Assembly (NCBI GenBank): GCA_041488095.1
Contig: JBGPOP010000019.1
Location: forward strand, 20,331-84,330
Length of the DNA stretch: 64,000 nucleotides
Origin: DASYPQ01 sp041488095
GTDB taxonomy: Bacteria; Planctomycetota; UBA1135; GCA-002686595
Direction: 5' to 3'
Part shown: piece after piece, positions 53,011 through 61,996 of the stretch
Numbering within the stretch: the first letter of the stretch is position 1
How the letters are laid out: every line of letters begins with the position of its first letter
Notes under the pieces: model-generated
What the model was told of the DNA's origin: nothing
The model's input: the letters and a program-made list of their open reading frames with translations, nothing else
The model's database searches: none
Program-made: the position numbers and the translations under genes

Positions 53011-54678
53011 ATGATGTGTCCCAAGACGAAAGCTCTGCTGAGTCCGCTCTCCCTGATCTTGTTGGCGACGGCGACCGGGAGTGAAGTCGCAAACGGCCAG
53101 TGCTTGAGCTGGAGCACTGAGTTCTCGCAGGTCGGACCGAATCATGATGTCGGCGCGATCCTGAGCTGGGACGACGGCAACGGAAGAGCGCTATTCGTCG
53201 CTGGTGCCTTCACCGGATCAGTAGGTCTGCCTGCTGCTTTTATCGCCCGGTGGGATGGAGCGAATTGGTCACCACTCGGGCTGGGGACGGACGATTCCGT
53301 TGGCGCTCTCGCAATCTACGACGACGGCACGGGGCCCGCGCTGTATGCTGGGGGCAGCTTCACGACCGCGGGCGGCATCCTCTCGCGAGCGATCGCTCGA
53401 TGGAACGGATCGAGCTGGTCCGCGGTCGGAGGAGGGCTCAATCGTGGAAGCATCACTCCAGGAGTCGCTGCGTTGATTGCGCACGATGACGGTAGTGGGC
53501 CTGCCCTGTACGTGGGTGGCCTTTTCAATGGCGCTCAGTCCGTAGGCTCGCCAGCGATCATCAGGTGGAATGGCGCATCTTGGTCATCTGTCGGTGGCGG
53601 CCTCGGTGGTGGGGGAACGTATGGACCTTTGGTATGGAGCCTAGCAGTGTTCGACGACGGAAGCGGGCCGGCTCTCTACGTGGCGGGTCGGTTCACCTTG
53701 GCCGGAGGTATGCCGGTCAACTACATCGCCAAGTGGGACGGTTCCGTTTGGTCGAGCCTGGGGATGGGTGCAGATAGCGAGGTCGAGGCGCTCGGCGTAT
53801 TCGATGATGGAAGCGGGTCCGCGTTGTACGCCGGAGGTGACTTCCACACCGCGGCCGGACCAGACGCGATTGGCATTGCACGTTGGAACGGTTCGACGTG
53901 GTCCTCCGTAGGCGGCGGGGTCAACGGCGGTCCCTTCGCCTTGACAGTCTTCGATGATGGGAGTGGGGCCGGGCTCTACGCCGCAGGGATTTTTCCGAGC
54001 GCAGGTGGAACTCAAGCGAGGCAAATCGCCCGGTGGGACGGAACGCGATGGTCCGCGCTCGGACACGGATTGAATAACGTCGCCTACGCCCTCGCCGTCC
54101 ACGATGACGGCCTAGGCAACGGCCCTGACCTCTACGTCGGAGGCACGTTCACCCAGGCTGGCGCCATCACCTCGCTCCACATCGCGCGCTGGCGCGCCTG
54201 CTCCTCTCCTATCTCCACCTTCTGCTTTGGCGACGGCACCGTTGCCCCCTGCCCCTGCTCGAACACGGGCTCCACCGGCCGTGGCTGCCAGAATTCCGCC
54301 GGAACCGGCGGTGCAGGGCTCTCGAGCACGGGCACACCCAGCCCCGACACCGTGGTCTTTCACGTCAGCGGGGAGATCTCGACCGTCCTGACGATCTTCC
54401 TCCAGGGAAACAGCCTGATCTCCGCGACCACGCGATTCGGCGACGGGCTGCGCTGCGCTGGGGGCAGCCTCAAGCGGCTGTACGTCAAGACTGCCCTCGG
54501 CGGCTCGGCTGACGCGCCGCAGGCTGGCGATCCTTCGGTCACGACGCGATCCGCTGCTCTCGGCGACCCGATCCTTCCGGGGTCGACGCGCTACTACCAG
54601 ACCTACTACCGCGACAACGCAAGCTACTGCACGACGAACAACTTCAGCTCGAGCAATGGTGTGCGGATCGTGTGGTGA
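53011..54678 (+). CDS. Secreted seven-bladed propeller protein with Cys-rich C-terminal module
   Basis: 555 residues from the first ATG of MMCPK. A signal peptide (KALLSPLSLILLATATGSEVANGQ) precedes seven repeats of about 45-50 residues with the consensus DDG.G.ALY.GG.FT.AGG....IARW(N/D)G..WS.(V/L)G.G, which fits one seven-bladed beta-propeller. The C-terminal ~160 residues start with FCFGDGTVAPCPCSNTGSTG, carry several cysteines and look like a beta sandwich. Such a tail recurs on secreted proteins of some planctomycetes (from memory). Codon and base usage is visibly less GC-rich than neighbours. Confidence 0.82.
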   Translation: MMCPKTKALLSPLSLILLATATGSEVANGQCLSWSTEFSQVGPNHDVGAILSWDDGNGRALFVAGAFTGSVGLPAAFIARWDGANWSPLGLGTDDSVGALAIYDDGTGPALYAGGSFTTAGGILSRAIARWNGSSWSAVGGGLNRGSITPGVAALIAHDDGSGPALYVGGLFNGAQSVGSPAIIRWNGASWSSVGGGLGGGGTYGPLVWSLAVFDDGSGPALYVAGRFTLAGGMPVNYIAKWDGSVWSSLGMGADSEVEALGVFDDGSGSALYAGGDFHTAAGPDAIGIARWNGSTWSSVGGGVNGGPFALTVFDDGSGAGLYAAGIFPSAGGTQARQIARWDGTRWSALGHGLNNVAYALAVHDDGLGNGPDLYVGGTFTQAGAITSLHIARWRACSSPISTFCFGDGTVAPCPCSNTGSTGRGCQNSAGTGGAGLSSTGTPSPDTVVFHVSGEISTVLTIFLQGNSLISATTRFGDGLRCAGGSLKRLYVKTALGGSADAPQAGDPSVTTRSAALGDPILPGSTRYYQTYYRDNASYCTTNNFSSSNGVRIVW

Positions 54679-54708
54679 TATGGACGGGAGCGACACTGCG
54701 AGGCCACC

Positions 54709-56181
54709 TCACTTCTCGGGCGAGACCAGGGCCGGCATCGAATTCCTGAGCAGCTTGCAACGCGCACGCAGACGGCTCGCAACCTCCGCTGGAGGCGGGG
54801 TCTGGGCCGGATCGCCCGCCATCGCCTTCCACTGCTCGAGCAACGTGGCGGCCTTCGGCCTGCGCGTCGCAACGTTCGCGAGCCACGCCTCGAGCGCGCT
54901 CTCCGCGCCCCCCGCGTCCGCACCGGGCGTCGTCAGGCAATCGACGAGCAACGGGAGCGCGGTCGCGATCTCGCCCAGTGCGACGAGCGACTGCGCGGCG
55001 GCTTGCCGCAGGTCGAGCGACTCCCCCGGCGCGAGCAGGGCACGCAGCGCCGGAATCGCGGCCGGCGAGCCCAGTCTTCCCAGCGCTGCGGCCGCGGCGT
55101 TGCGCAGCTCCGGATCATTTCCCGGTTGCGTGTGCACTTCCAGCGCGTCGAGCGCGTCCGTGCAGCCGATTCCGCCGAGAGCTGCGGCCGCGCTCGAGGC
55201 CATGTGCGGCTCGTCGAGGGCGAGCACGAGCTCGCCGCACGCCGCGCTCGCCCGCCGCCCCATGCGCTCGAGCGACTGGGCGACGTGCAAGCGGACGTGC
55301 GGATCCTCCTCGTGCAGCGCGGCGACCAGCAGATCGACCACCCACTCGGCGCTGCGCGACAGCGCGAAGCGCGCGTCGTCCACCCGGCGCAGGTCGAATT
55401 CGGCGAGGTCGGCGATGCGGCGCCACATCTCCTGGTGCAGGCGCGGCGAAGGCTCTGCGCGCGGCACTCTCCGGCCCGAGTCGGAGCTGTTCCAGGCCGT
55501 GTAGAGCGTTTCGCTGTCCTGGAATCCCGCCTCCCCGGTCACCCTCGCCAGCATCGACTGCGCGTCGGCCCGCACCTCGGCCGTCGCACCGCTCGCCGAG
55601 AGCACGCGCAGGCCGTCCAGGCCGGCGTAGTTCCTGTGCTTGGCCAGCGCCGCTGCGATCCAGATGACCGTCTCGCCGTCGAGCTCGTACTTCAGTTGCG
55701 CGAGCAGGCTCGGGAGTACGTGATCGGACGTCAGCTTCGCCACCTGGTACGCGGCCTGGGCGCGAATCCAGGGCTCCCTGATCTTCTCCTGGTCGATCCG
55801 TTTCACGAGCGCGTCCGCCGAGCTCACCGTGTCGATGGCGCCCAGGGCCTCAAGCGCGGAGAGCCGTTCCTCCGGGCCTCGGTCCTTCTCGTCGAGCAGC
55901 GCGTCGATGACGGGGACGGCCGGATCCCCGATCGTCGCCAGGTCCTCGAGCTCCAGCGCTCGCATCTTCCCCTGCGCGTGCGCCCGTTCGAGCACGAGGC
56001 CGCGCACGCGCTCACGCAGGTCGCCGGATGGCTCTGCCGGCGCCGCCCGAGCAGGCAGGGAGCCCTCGAGCCTGGCGATCTCGACCGCGCTGACCTTTCG
56101 GATCGCGAACGTCGCCGCCGGTTTCGAATCACGCCGGCACGCGCAGCACGCGAGCGCGATGGCGCACAGGACGGTTCTCAT
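54709..56181 (-). CDS. HEAT-repeat lipoprotein
   Basis: 490 residues; the ATG overlaps the cytochrome stop (ATGA, 56178-56181). A short N-terminal signal with LACCAC suggests a lipoprotein. The rest is alpha-solenoid HEAT/PBS-lyase-like repeats: PAVPVIDALLDEKDRGPEERLSALEALGAI, DPHVRLHVAQSLERMG, PELRNAAAAALGRLGSPAAIPAL and SLDLRQAAAQSLVALGEIATALPLL. It probably binds a partner protein. As the last gene of the importer-cytochrome operon it may scaffold that machinery; this is inference from position only. Confidence 0.85.
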   Translation of the reverse strand: MRTVLCAIALACCACRRDSKPAATFAIRKVSAVEIARLEGSLPARAAPAEPSGDLRERVRGLVLERAHAQGKMRALELEDLATIGDPAVPVIDALLDEKDRGPEERLSALEALGAIDTVSSADALVKRIDQEKIREPWIRAQAAYQVAKLTSDHVLPSLLAQLKYELDGETVIWIAAALAKHRNYAGLDGLRVLSASGATAEVRADAQSMLARVTGEAGFQDSETLYTAWNSSDSGRRVPRAEPSPRLHQEMWRRIADLAEFDLRRVDDARFALSRSAEWVVDLLVAALHEEDPHVRLHVAQSLERMGRRASAACGELVLALDEPHMASSAAAALGGIGCTDALDALEVHTQPGNDPELRNAAAAALGRLGSPAAIPALRALLAPGESLDLRQAAAQSLVALGEIATALPLLVDCLTTPGADAGGAESALEAWLANVATRRPKAATLLEQWKAMAGDPAQTPPPAEVASRLRARCKLLRNSMPALVSPEK

Positions 56182-57179
56182 GGTCGGAGCTCGATCCGAT
56201 GCACGAGCCGGGCCTCGTGCTCGGGGTCGGGGTGTGCTGGATCGGCCCAGTACGGCTTCAGCGTGTAGAAGAGCGCCACCTCGATCGCGCCCGAGGCTTC
56301 CGCATCGTCGATCGGGATCGTCCGCGTCTCGTGCGCCGGGAGCAGCGTGTCGGGCAGATCCTCGTGGTGGTACGGGCTGCGGAAGCGGTAGGCGTGCCGC
56401 CAGGTCTGCGCGCCGTCTCCCAGCGGTCGCCAGAACACATCCCCGGCGCGGGAGCGCTCCTCGGTCGGGAAATGGTGGCCCGCGCCGACGTTCTCGACCT
56501 CGATCAGCCAGCGCGAGCCCTCGCGCCTGCCTCTCATCTCGACCGCGCGCCTCACGAGCTCGATGTCGTGCCCGCCCATCATCGCGTGGTCGCTTCCCTT
56601 CGAGCCGCCGGCGGCGCGCGCGACCATGTGGCACTCGACGCAGCCGATCCCCCGCGCCGCGTAGTCCGTGGCCTTCCACTGCTTCGTGGTCTCGTGCTGG
56701 TCGTGGCACACGGCGCAGAACGCCGAGGACCCGAGGTCGCGCAGCGCGACCGGACGGCAGGCCGCTCCAGGCGCGTCGCGAGTGCCCGCCACGAGCCCGC
56801 CCGAGACGTGGCCCTCCGGCAGCAGATGGCACGCGATGCAATCGATCCCTTCGCCGCGCCGAGCGCTGCGCGGCAGCACGCGCTCCCCGATCCCGGTCTC
56901 GAACACCGGTCGCGAAGCGTGGCAGTCGATGCAGTCGGTGTTCTGGAAGTCGTTCGAGAGCGCGCGCACCTCCGGATCGCTCCACGCCTGCGCATGCCAC
57001 GAGGTCGACCACTCCGCATACGCCTGCGCATGACAGGCCTTGCACTGCTCGGAGCTCGTGAACGCCTGCGCGCTCGAGGTCGGCGCGGGCCTCCGCAGCA
57101 CGGCGTAGAGCGCGATCCCGCCCACCGCCAGGGCGACGAAGCCGATCGCCTTGCGCGCGATCCCGCCTCGATCCCTCAC
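56178..57179 (-). CDS. Membrane-anchored pentaheme cytochrome c
   Basis: 333 residues; the GTG overlaps the ATPase stop (GTGA, 57176-57179). One N-terminal membrane helix (about 11-28). Five CXXCH haem-attachment motifs are seen: CKACH (46-50), CIDCH (83-87), CIACH (114-118), CAVCH (155-159) and CVECH (180-184). The downstream GAGHHFPTEERSRAGDVFW and a beta-rich C-terminus are typical of multihaem c554-like cytochromes of the periplasm. Electron donor or acceptor is unknown. Being in the importer operon suggests redox handling of the imported ion, for example ferric reduction. Confidence 0.93.
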   Translation of the reverse strand: MRDRGGIARKAIGFVALAVGGIALYAVLRRPAPTSSAQAFTSSEQCKACHAQAYAEWSTSWHAQAWSDPEVRALSNDFQNTDCIDCHASRPVFETGIGERVLPRSARRGEGIDCIACHLLPEGHVSGGLVAGTRDAPGAACRPVALRDLGSSAFCAVCHDQHETTKQWKATDYAARGIGCVECHMVARAAGGSKGSDHAMMGGHDIELVRRAVEMRGRREGSRWLIEVENVGAGHHFPTEERSRAGDVFWRPLGDGAQTWRHAYRFRSPYHHEDLPDTLLPAHETRTIPIDDAEASGAIEVALFYTLKPYWADPAHPDPEHEARLVHRIELRP

Positions 57180-57865
57180 GCCGGCAGCTCCTTCTGAGCG
57201 AGAGCCGGCCGCCCGGCTTCGAGCCGCAGCATGCGCGTCGCGATCCTCCGGACCTCGCTCGCGTCGTGGGTCACGTGCAGCGTGGTCAAGGAGCGGCGCC
57301 GCTGGATGTCCGCCAGCCGATCGATCAGCGCGCTGCGCAGCTCGGCGTCGAGGGGGCCGAGCGGCTCGTCGAGCAGCAGGAGCTCGGGCTCCACGGCCAG
57401 GGCGCGGGCGAGCGAGAGCCTCTGCGCCTCGCCGCCGGACAGCGTGCCCGGCTTGCGGTCCTCCAGGCCCGAGAGCTCCACGGTCTCGAGCAACGCGCCG
57501 ATGCGCGACGCGCGCTCGGACCTCGGGACGCCGCGGCAGCGCAGGACGAACCCCAGCGTGTCGCGCACGCTCATGTGCGGCCAGAGCGCGCCACCCTGGA
57601 ACAGGAATCCGACCCGGCGCCGCTCGGGCGCGAGCTGCGTGCGCACGCCGTCGTTCGCGATCCGGCCGAACAGCTCGATCCGCCCGGCGTAGAGTCGCTG
57701 CAGACCTGCGACGGCGCGCAGGAGGGTCGTCTTCCCCGAGCCCGACCGCCCCACGATGAGCAGGTGCTCGCCGTCCTCGACCTCGAGATCCAGCGGGCCG
57801 AGGACGCAGTGCCCGCCCAGATGCACTTCGGCGCTCTCGAGCCGGACGACCGTGCGCGTCGTCAC
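57176..57865 (-). CDS. ABC importer ATPase, ferric/spermidine-type (short)
   Basis: 229 residues, GTG start coupled to the permease stop (GTGA, 57862-57865). Walker A GRSGSGKTT (39-47), Q-loop Gln90 in FLFQGGALWPHMSV, signature LSGGE (142-146), Walker B LLLLDEP (162-168), H-loop His200. The sequence resembles FbpC/PotA importer ATPases but lacks their C-terminal TOBE/regulatory domain (usual length ~350). It energises the fused permease encoded just upstream. Confidence 0.94.
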   Translation of the reverse strand: MTTRTVVRLESAEVHLGGHCVLGPLDLEVEDGEHLLIVGRSGSGKTTLLRAVAGLQRLYAGRIELFGRIANDGVRTQLAPERRRVGFLFQGGALWPHMSVRDTLGFVLRCRGVPRSERASRIGALLETVELSGLEDRKPGTLSGGEAQRLSLARALAVEPELLLLDEPLGPLDAELRSALIDRLADIQRRRSLTTLHVTHDASEVRRIATRMLRLEAGRPALAQKELPA

Positions 57866-59400
57866 GGCAGCACCTCCAGCCTCTCGCGCGCGAACGCCGA
57901 CCACAGGATCCCGGGCAGGAGGATGAAGAAGATGACGAGCAGCGCGAGCGCCGCGACGAAATCGTCGCGCCCGAAGTGGATCGCATTGTAGACGCGGAAC
58001 ATCGCCGTCCCGTTCGCGGCCGGGACCAGGATGGCGGCGTCGAGCTCCCGCATGCCGAACACGAACACCAGGGCTGCGCCGCCGAGGAGCGATGCGCGCA
58101 CCCCGGGCGCGACGATCGCGAACAACCGCCGGGCCGGCTTGGCGCCGCAGATCGTGCCGGCCTCCTCCAGGCGCGAGTCGAGCATGGCCGTCGCACCCGA
58201 CACGGCCAGGACCGGGAAGGCGATGAACCGTCCGAGGAGGAGCAGGACGACGACGAGACCGCTGGAGTAGAGGTCCGCCGTCGCCTCGTGGTTCCACAGC
58301 GCGATGGTGCCGATGCCGAACAGGATCGCAGGCACGGCGACCGGAAGGATGATCGCGGCCTCGAGCCAGCCGTTGCGCCGCGAACGCTCGAGCGCGTGGC
58401 CGAGCACGAGCGCCGGGATCACCGCGATCGCCGCGGCCGATGCGGAGAAGAGCAGGCTGCGCTGCAGATCGGCGCGACCCATCTCGATCCCGCGCGCGAA
58501 CGCGCCTTGCAGGTGCACCAGGCTCCAGCCCCGCGGTCCGCCGCCCGCCTCCCACAGCAGTCGACCGATCGGCAGCAAGGCCGTGATCCCCACGAGGAGC
58601 GCGATCGCCGCACACGCCGGCCAGCGCCAAGGGCCGAGCTCCAGGGGCTCGGGTCGAAGGAAGTCCCCGTCGAACGTGGCCAGCGAGCCGCGGCGGCGCA
58701 GCCACAGCGCCGGGAGCAGCGCCGCGAGCGTCAGCGCGACGAGCGGGAGCGCGGCTGCGACGGCCTTGCCCGGAGCGTGCACGCTCTGCCAGCTCGCGAA
58801 CACCTCGTCGGCGTAGACGTTGTACTTCTTCCCGATCGAGGCCACGTAGTCGGGCACGGCGAAGTCGTTGATCGCGAGCACGAAGGCGAAGCACGCGCCG
58901 CACGCCGCCGCGGGGAGCACGAGCGGCAGCTCCATCGAGATCGCCGCGCGCAGCCCGCCGGCCAGCAGGGCGGCCTGCTCGCGGCGCGCATCGATGCGCT
59001 CGAAGGCGCGCGCGACGAACACGGCCACGAGCGGGAACGTGCTCACGCCGAGCACGACGATCACGGCGGTCGCTCCGCGGACGTCGGTCCAGAGCACGGA
59101 CGTCGTCATCGCCAGGATCACCGGCGGCACGAGCAGCGGCACCAGGCCGACGTGGCGCAGGATCCTGGCGCCGGGGACGTCCGTGCGTGCGACCAGGAAG
59201 CCGAACGGCAGCCCCAGCCCGAAAGCCAGGGCCGCGGCTCCGAGCCCCATCCAGCTCGTGCGCCACAGGAGCGCGAGCGTCCTCGCATCCAGCACGCCGA
59301 GCAGATCCTCCGTGTGGATCCTGTCGACCATGCACGCGATCGGCGCGAGCCCTACCAGGGCGAAGAGTAGCGCAGCCACGAGGACCAGCGGACGGCTCAT
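57862..59400 (-). CDS. Iron(III)-type ABC importer permease (fused FbpB-like)
   Basis: 512 residues with about twelve helices in two homologous halves, each with a binding-protein-dependent permease EAA-like loop (about EQAALLAGGLRAAI and EEAGTICGAKPARRLFAIVAPG). The double-length single-chain permease is typical of FbpB/AfuB ferric and some phosphonate importers. It works with the lipoprotein binding protein at 60683 and the ATPase at 57176. Gap of 15 nt to the porin gene upstream. Confidence 0.92.
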   Translation of the reverse strand: MSRPLVLVAALLFALVGLAPIACMVDRIHTEDLLGVLDARTLALLWRTSWMGLGAAALAFGLGLPFGFLVARTDVPGARILRHVGLVPLLVPPVILAMTTSVLWTDVRGATAVIVVLGVSTFPLVAVFVARAFERIDARREQAALLAGGLRAAISMELPLVLPAAACGACFAFVLAINDFAVPDYVASIGKKYNVYADEVFASWQSVHAPGKAVAAALPLVALTLAALLPALWLRRRGSLATFDGDFLRPEPLELGPWRWPACAAIALLVGITALLPIGRLLWEAGGGPRGWSLVHLQGAFARGIEMGRADLQRSLLFSASAAAIAVIPALVLGHALERSRRNGWLEAAIILPVAVPAILFGIGTIALWNHEATADLYSSGLVVVLLLLGRFIAFPVLAVSGATAMLDSRLEEAGTICGAKPARRLFAIVAPGVRASLLGGAALVFVFGMRELDAAILVPAANGTAMFRVYNAIHFGRDDFVAALALLVIFFILLPGILWSAFARERLEVLP

Positions 59401-59415
59401 GCAGAAGGACTCCCG

Positions 59416-60657
59416 TCAGAAGCTCAGCTGGAGCTCGATCATCAGCGCGTCCTCGGAGCGCGCGCTGCCCCGGTCGAGATCGACGTCGTTCGAGTACCAC
59501 GTGTGGACCAGCGCGTTGCGCAGGATCACGTGCTCGCTCGGCACCCAGTCGAGGCCCAGCGAGGCCGTGCGGATGTGGTCGGTGAACGTGCCCGGCATGG
59601 CGAAGCCGGCGGTCTCGAGCTCCGAGTCGCTCTTCAGCTCCGAGAAGCGCGCCGCCAGGATCCAGGCGCCGCGGCCCTGTCCGGTCTCGAAGCTGAACGG
59701 CGTCACCGGCTTCGTCGCGTCGAAGCTCTTGTCCTCGCCCGTGAGCACGTGCGAGACCGTCAGGTAGCCGCCGGTGAATCCGATGGAGCGGTCGACGGAG
59801 CCCAGCGACATGTCCTGCTGCACGTTCATGAGCTCGGCCTGGGCGAACCAGGGGCCGCGGTACCAGGCGCCTTCGAGGCCGACCCGCGTCCGTCGACCGT
59901 CGAGGCGCAGGTCGTCGACGAAACGGATGACGGGGAGCTGCGGCTCGTTCGCGATGCTCCCGCCCGTCACGTCGTCGTCCTGCCGGCCCCACGTTGCGGC
60001 GACGCCGAGTTGGAGGTTCTTCAACGGGGATCCGTCGTCGCGCACGAACGGGCGCCACACCGCGCGCGCTGCCACGTCCTTGCTGCTGTTCGTGTCCGCG
60101 TTGCCCGTGCCGTTGTAGACGGCGACATCGTAGCCGAGCTCCTTCGAAGGTGTGTTGCCGTACAGGAAGACGCCGTGGTCCTCCCCGGGAGCGAACTGGT
60201 GGAGGATCGAGAAGCGCGGGAAGTCGATGTTCGCCTGCTTGCTGCGCTCTTCGAGGCAGAACGGCGCCTTCATGCGTCCGAGCATCAGTCGCGCGTTGGC
60301 GTGGAAGACGTCGAATCCGAGCCAGGCTTCATCGATCTCGGTGCCGTCCGGCTTGAAGTTGGGCTCGAGCTGGAACTGCATGCCCCCGGGGAAGCGACCG
60401 TGGAACTCGAGACGCATACGACGGACCTTGAAGTCGGCCCCGGGGTTGCGCTCGCCCCCGTACGAGATGGCGTCGAACTGCACGCGTCCTCCGATCGAGA
60501 GCTCGTACTGGCCGTCCGGCGAGCGGAGGAAGAACCCGTCGTCGTAGCCGATCTGCGGCGACGTCGTCGCGACGGGAACGGCTGGCGCATCTTGAGGAAC
60601 CGATGCGGGGTCCTGGAGCGGCAAGGGGATCAGTGTGAGCAGATGAAGGAGTTCCAT
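59416..60657 (-). CDS. OprP/OprO-like outer-membrane porin
   Basis: 413 residues. N-terminal targeting sequence is short and weak (MELLHLLTLIPLPLQ). From about residue 37 the sequence matches the phosphate-selective porin O/P family: DDGFFLRSPDGQYELSIGGRVQFDA, RMRLEFHGRFPGGMQFQLEPNF, ARLMLGRMKAPFCLEER and alternating beta strands, ending in an aromatic residue (IELQLSF) as expected for a BAM-assembled barrel. It probably supplies the outer-membrane entry for the importer encoded in the same operon (25 nt after the binding protein). Confidence 0.9.
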   Translation of the reverse strand: MELLHLLTLIPLPLQDPASVPQDAPAVPVATTSPQIGYDDGFFLRSPDGQYELSIGGRVQFDAISYGGERNPGADFKVRRMRLEFHGRFPGGMQFQLEPNFKPDGTEIDEAWLGFDVFHANARLMLGRMKAPFCLEERSKQANIDFPRFSILHQFAPGEDHGVFLYGNTPSKELGYDVAVYNGTGNADTNSSKDVAARAVWRPFVRDDGSPLKNLQLGVAATWGRQDDDVTGGSIANEPQLPVIRFVDDLRLDGRRTRVGLEGAWYRGPWFAQAELMNVQQDMSLGSVDRSIGFTGGYLTVSHVLTGEDKSFDATKPVTPFSFETGQGRGAWILAARFSELKSDSELETAGFAMPGTFTDHIRTASLGLDWVPSEHVILRNALVHTWYSNDVDLDRGSARSEDALMIELQLSF

Positions 60658-60682
60658 GGGGTGGGGAAGGGCGCGTGCGCGC

Positions 60683-61696
60683 TCACTCGACGAACAGCTG
60701 CTTCAGGTGCTCGGAGCGTTTCTCCAGCTCGGCTCCGATCCTGCGATAGTCGACGTCCAGCGCCTTGAACTGGCCGGGTGCGATCACGTTCGGCGGACGA
60801 GGGACACCCGGGCGCACGGGGATCTGCGCCGAACGCGAGAAAGCGAGCTCCCTCTCCGTCTCCGGCCGCAAGACCCAGTCGACGAACCGCCTGGCCGAGT
60901 CCAGGTGAGGCGCGCCCTTCACGATCGAGACCGTGTTCGGCATCAGGAGCGTGCCGCAGCCCCCGGCATCGGGGTACACCGCGACCACGTGCGCGCCGCG
61001 CTCGAGCGCGACGGCGTAGTCGTCGCTGTCGGTCCAGCCGAAGGCCATCGTCCCGTCGCCCACGAGCCGCGCGACCGTGCTGTTGCCGTTCGCGATGTTG
61101 ACCGCTCCGGTCCTGCCGAGCGCGCTGATCTTCTGGACGTACTCCTCGGCCTGGGTCTCGCCCAGCGCCGCGTACAGCGCGGCCATGTGCGTCAACGTCG
61201 TGCCGACCACGGGCTTGGCCATCGTGGTCTTGCCGCTCCACCTGGGATCCACGAGGTCCCACATGCTGGTGATCTGCTTCGGGTCGACGAGGTCCTTGTT
61301 GACGATGAGGATGCGCGCCCGCGCAGCGAAACCCGTCCAGCGACGCTGCGGATCGCGGAAGGCGGCCGGGATGTCGGCGGCGCTCGGCGAGTCGTAGCTC
61401 TCCAGGAAGCCGTCCTCCCCGAGCTGGACGCTGTGGCCAATCTCGCTGCTCCAGAACACGTCGCAGCGCGGGTGCGAGCCTTCCTCGCGGATGCGTTGCA
61501 CGAGACCGACGGTCTTGTTGGCTTCGATGTCGAACTCGGCGTGGACGTGCCGACCCGTCTCCTGCTCGTAGCGCCGGATCATGGGCTCGGCGAACTCCTG
61601 GTCGAGAGAGCAGTAGACGACGAGATCGGGAGACGGACCGCAGCCGACGAGCACGAGCGTGGAGAAAGCCAGCTTCACGAGTGCGGGGATCTTCAT
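60683..61696 (-). CDS. ABC importer solute-binding lipoprotein (ferric iron/phosphonate type)
   Basis: 337 residues. The lipobox LVLVGC puts the lipidated Cys at 19. Class-D type-II binding protein of the FbpA/PhnS kind: DLVVYCSLDQEFAEPMIRRYEQETG, CDVFWSSEIGHSVQL, GWTDSDDYAVALERGAHV and GTLLMPNTVSIVKGAPH. Tyrosines near the cleft could bind Fe(III), but the residues do not separate iron from organophosphonate binders. First gene of the six-gene operon running to 54709. Confidence 0.92.
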   Translation of the reverse strand: MKIPALVKLAFSTLVLVGCGPSPDLVVYCSLDQEFAEPMIRRYEQETGRHVHAEFDIEANKTVGLVQRIREEGSHPRCDVFWSSEIGHSVQLGEDGFLESYDSPSAADIPAAFRDPQRRWTGFAARARILIVNKDLVDPKQITSMWDLVDPRWSGKTTMAKPVVGTTLTHMAALYAALGETQAEEYVQKISALGRTGAVNIANGNSTVARLVGDGTMAFGWTDSDDYAVALERGAHVVAVYPDAGGCGTLLMPNTVSIVKGAPHLDSARRFVDWVLRPETERELAFSRSAQIPVRPGVPRPPNVIAPGQFKALDVDYRRIGAELEKRSEHLKQLFVE

Positions 61697-61996
61697 GGAT
61701 GATCGCGATCTCGATCGGTGCGCGGCACCACGCCGCGCTCCGTCGAACGCACTCCTAGGCGCGCACGTGCGACGAAGTCACCGCCGCGGTCCGCCGAAAC
61801 CTGCAGCCAGGGTGCGCGCTTCGCGCCCGTACGCACTTGTGCGGGACGATTCAGAACCCGCGTCGTGCAGAAGTCGCCGGCGTGCTCGGATGTGTGCCTG
61901 AGGGCCCTCGGGCTGGTGGTCCCGTCCGGCTGGAGTCTCCCCTGCCCCCTGGACGATTGATTGCATCGGGCTCGCCCTGAAGAATGCCCCGCCCCG
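61697..61996. other. Divergent intergenic region
   Basis: A 300-bp region between the importer operon (leftward) and the glycogen synthase-phosphorylase gene (rightward). No coding sequence or clear TANNNT box within 10 nt of either start was found, unlike most other gene heads here. Longer leaders or promoters further inside the gap are therefore likely. Confidence 0.4.

Noticed and set aside
57866..60058. Extension of the importer ATPase frame to 960 residues
   Set aside because: Overlaps the permease and porin genes out of frame; the GTG at 57865 overlapping the permease stop is the natural start.
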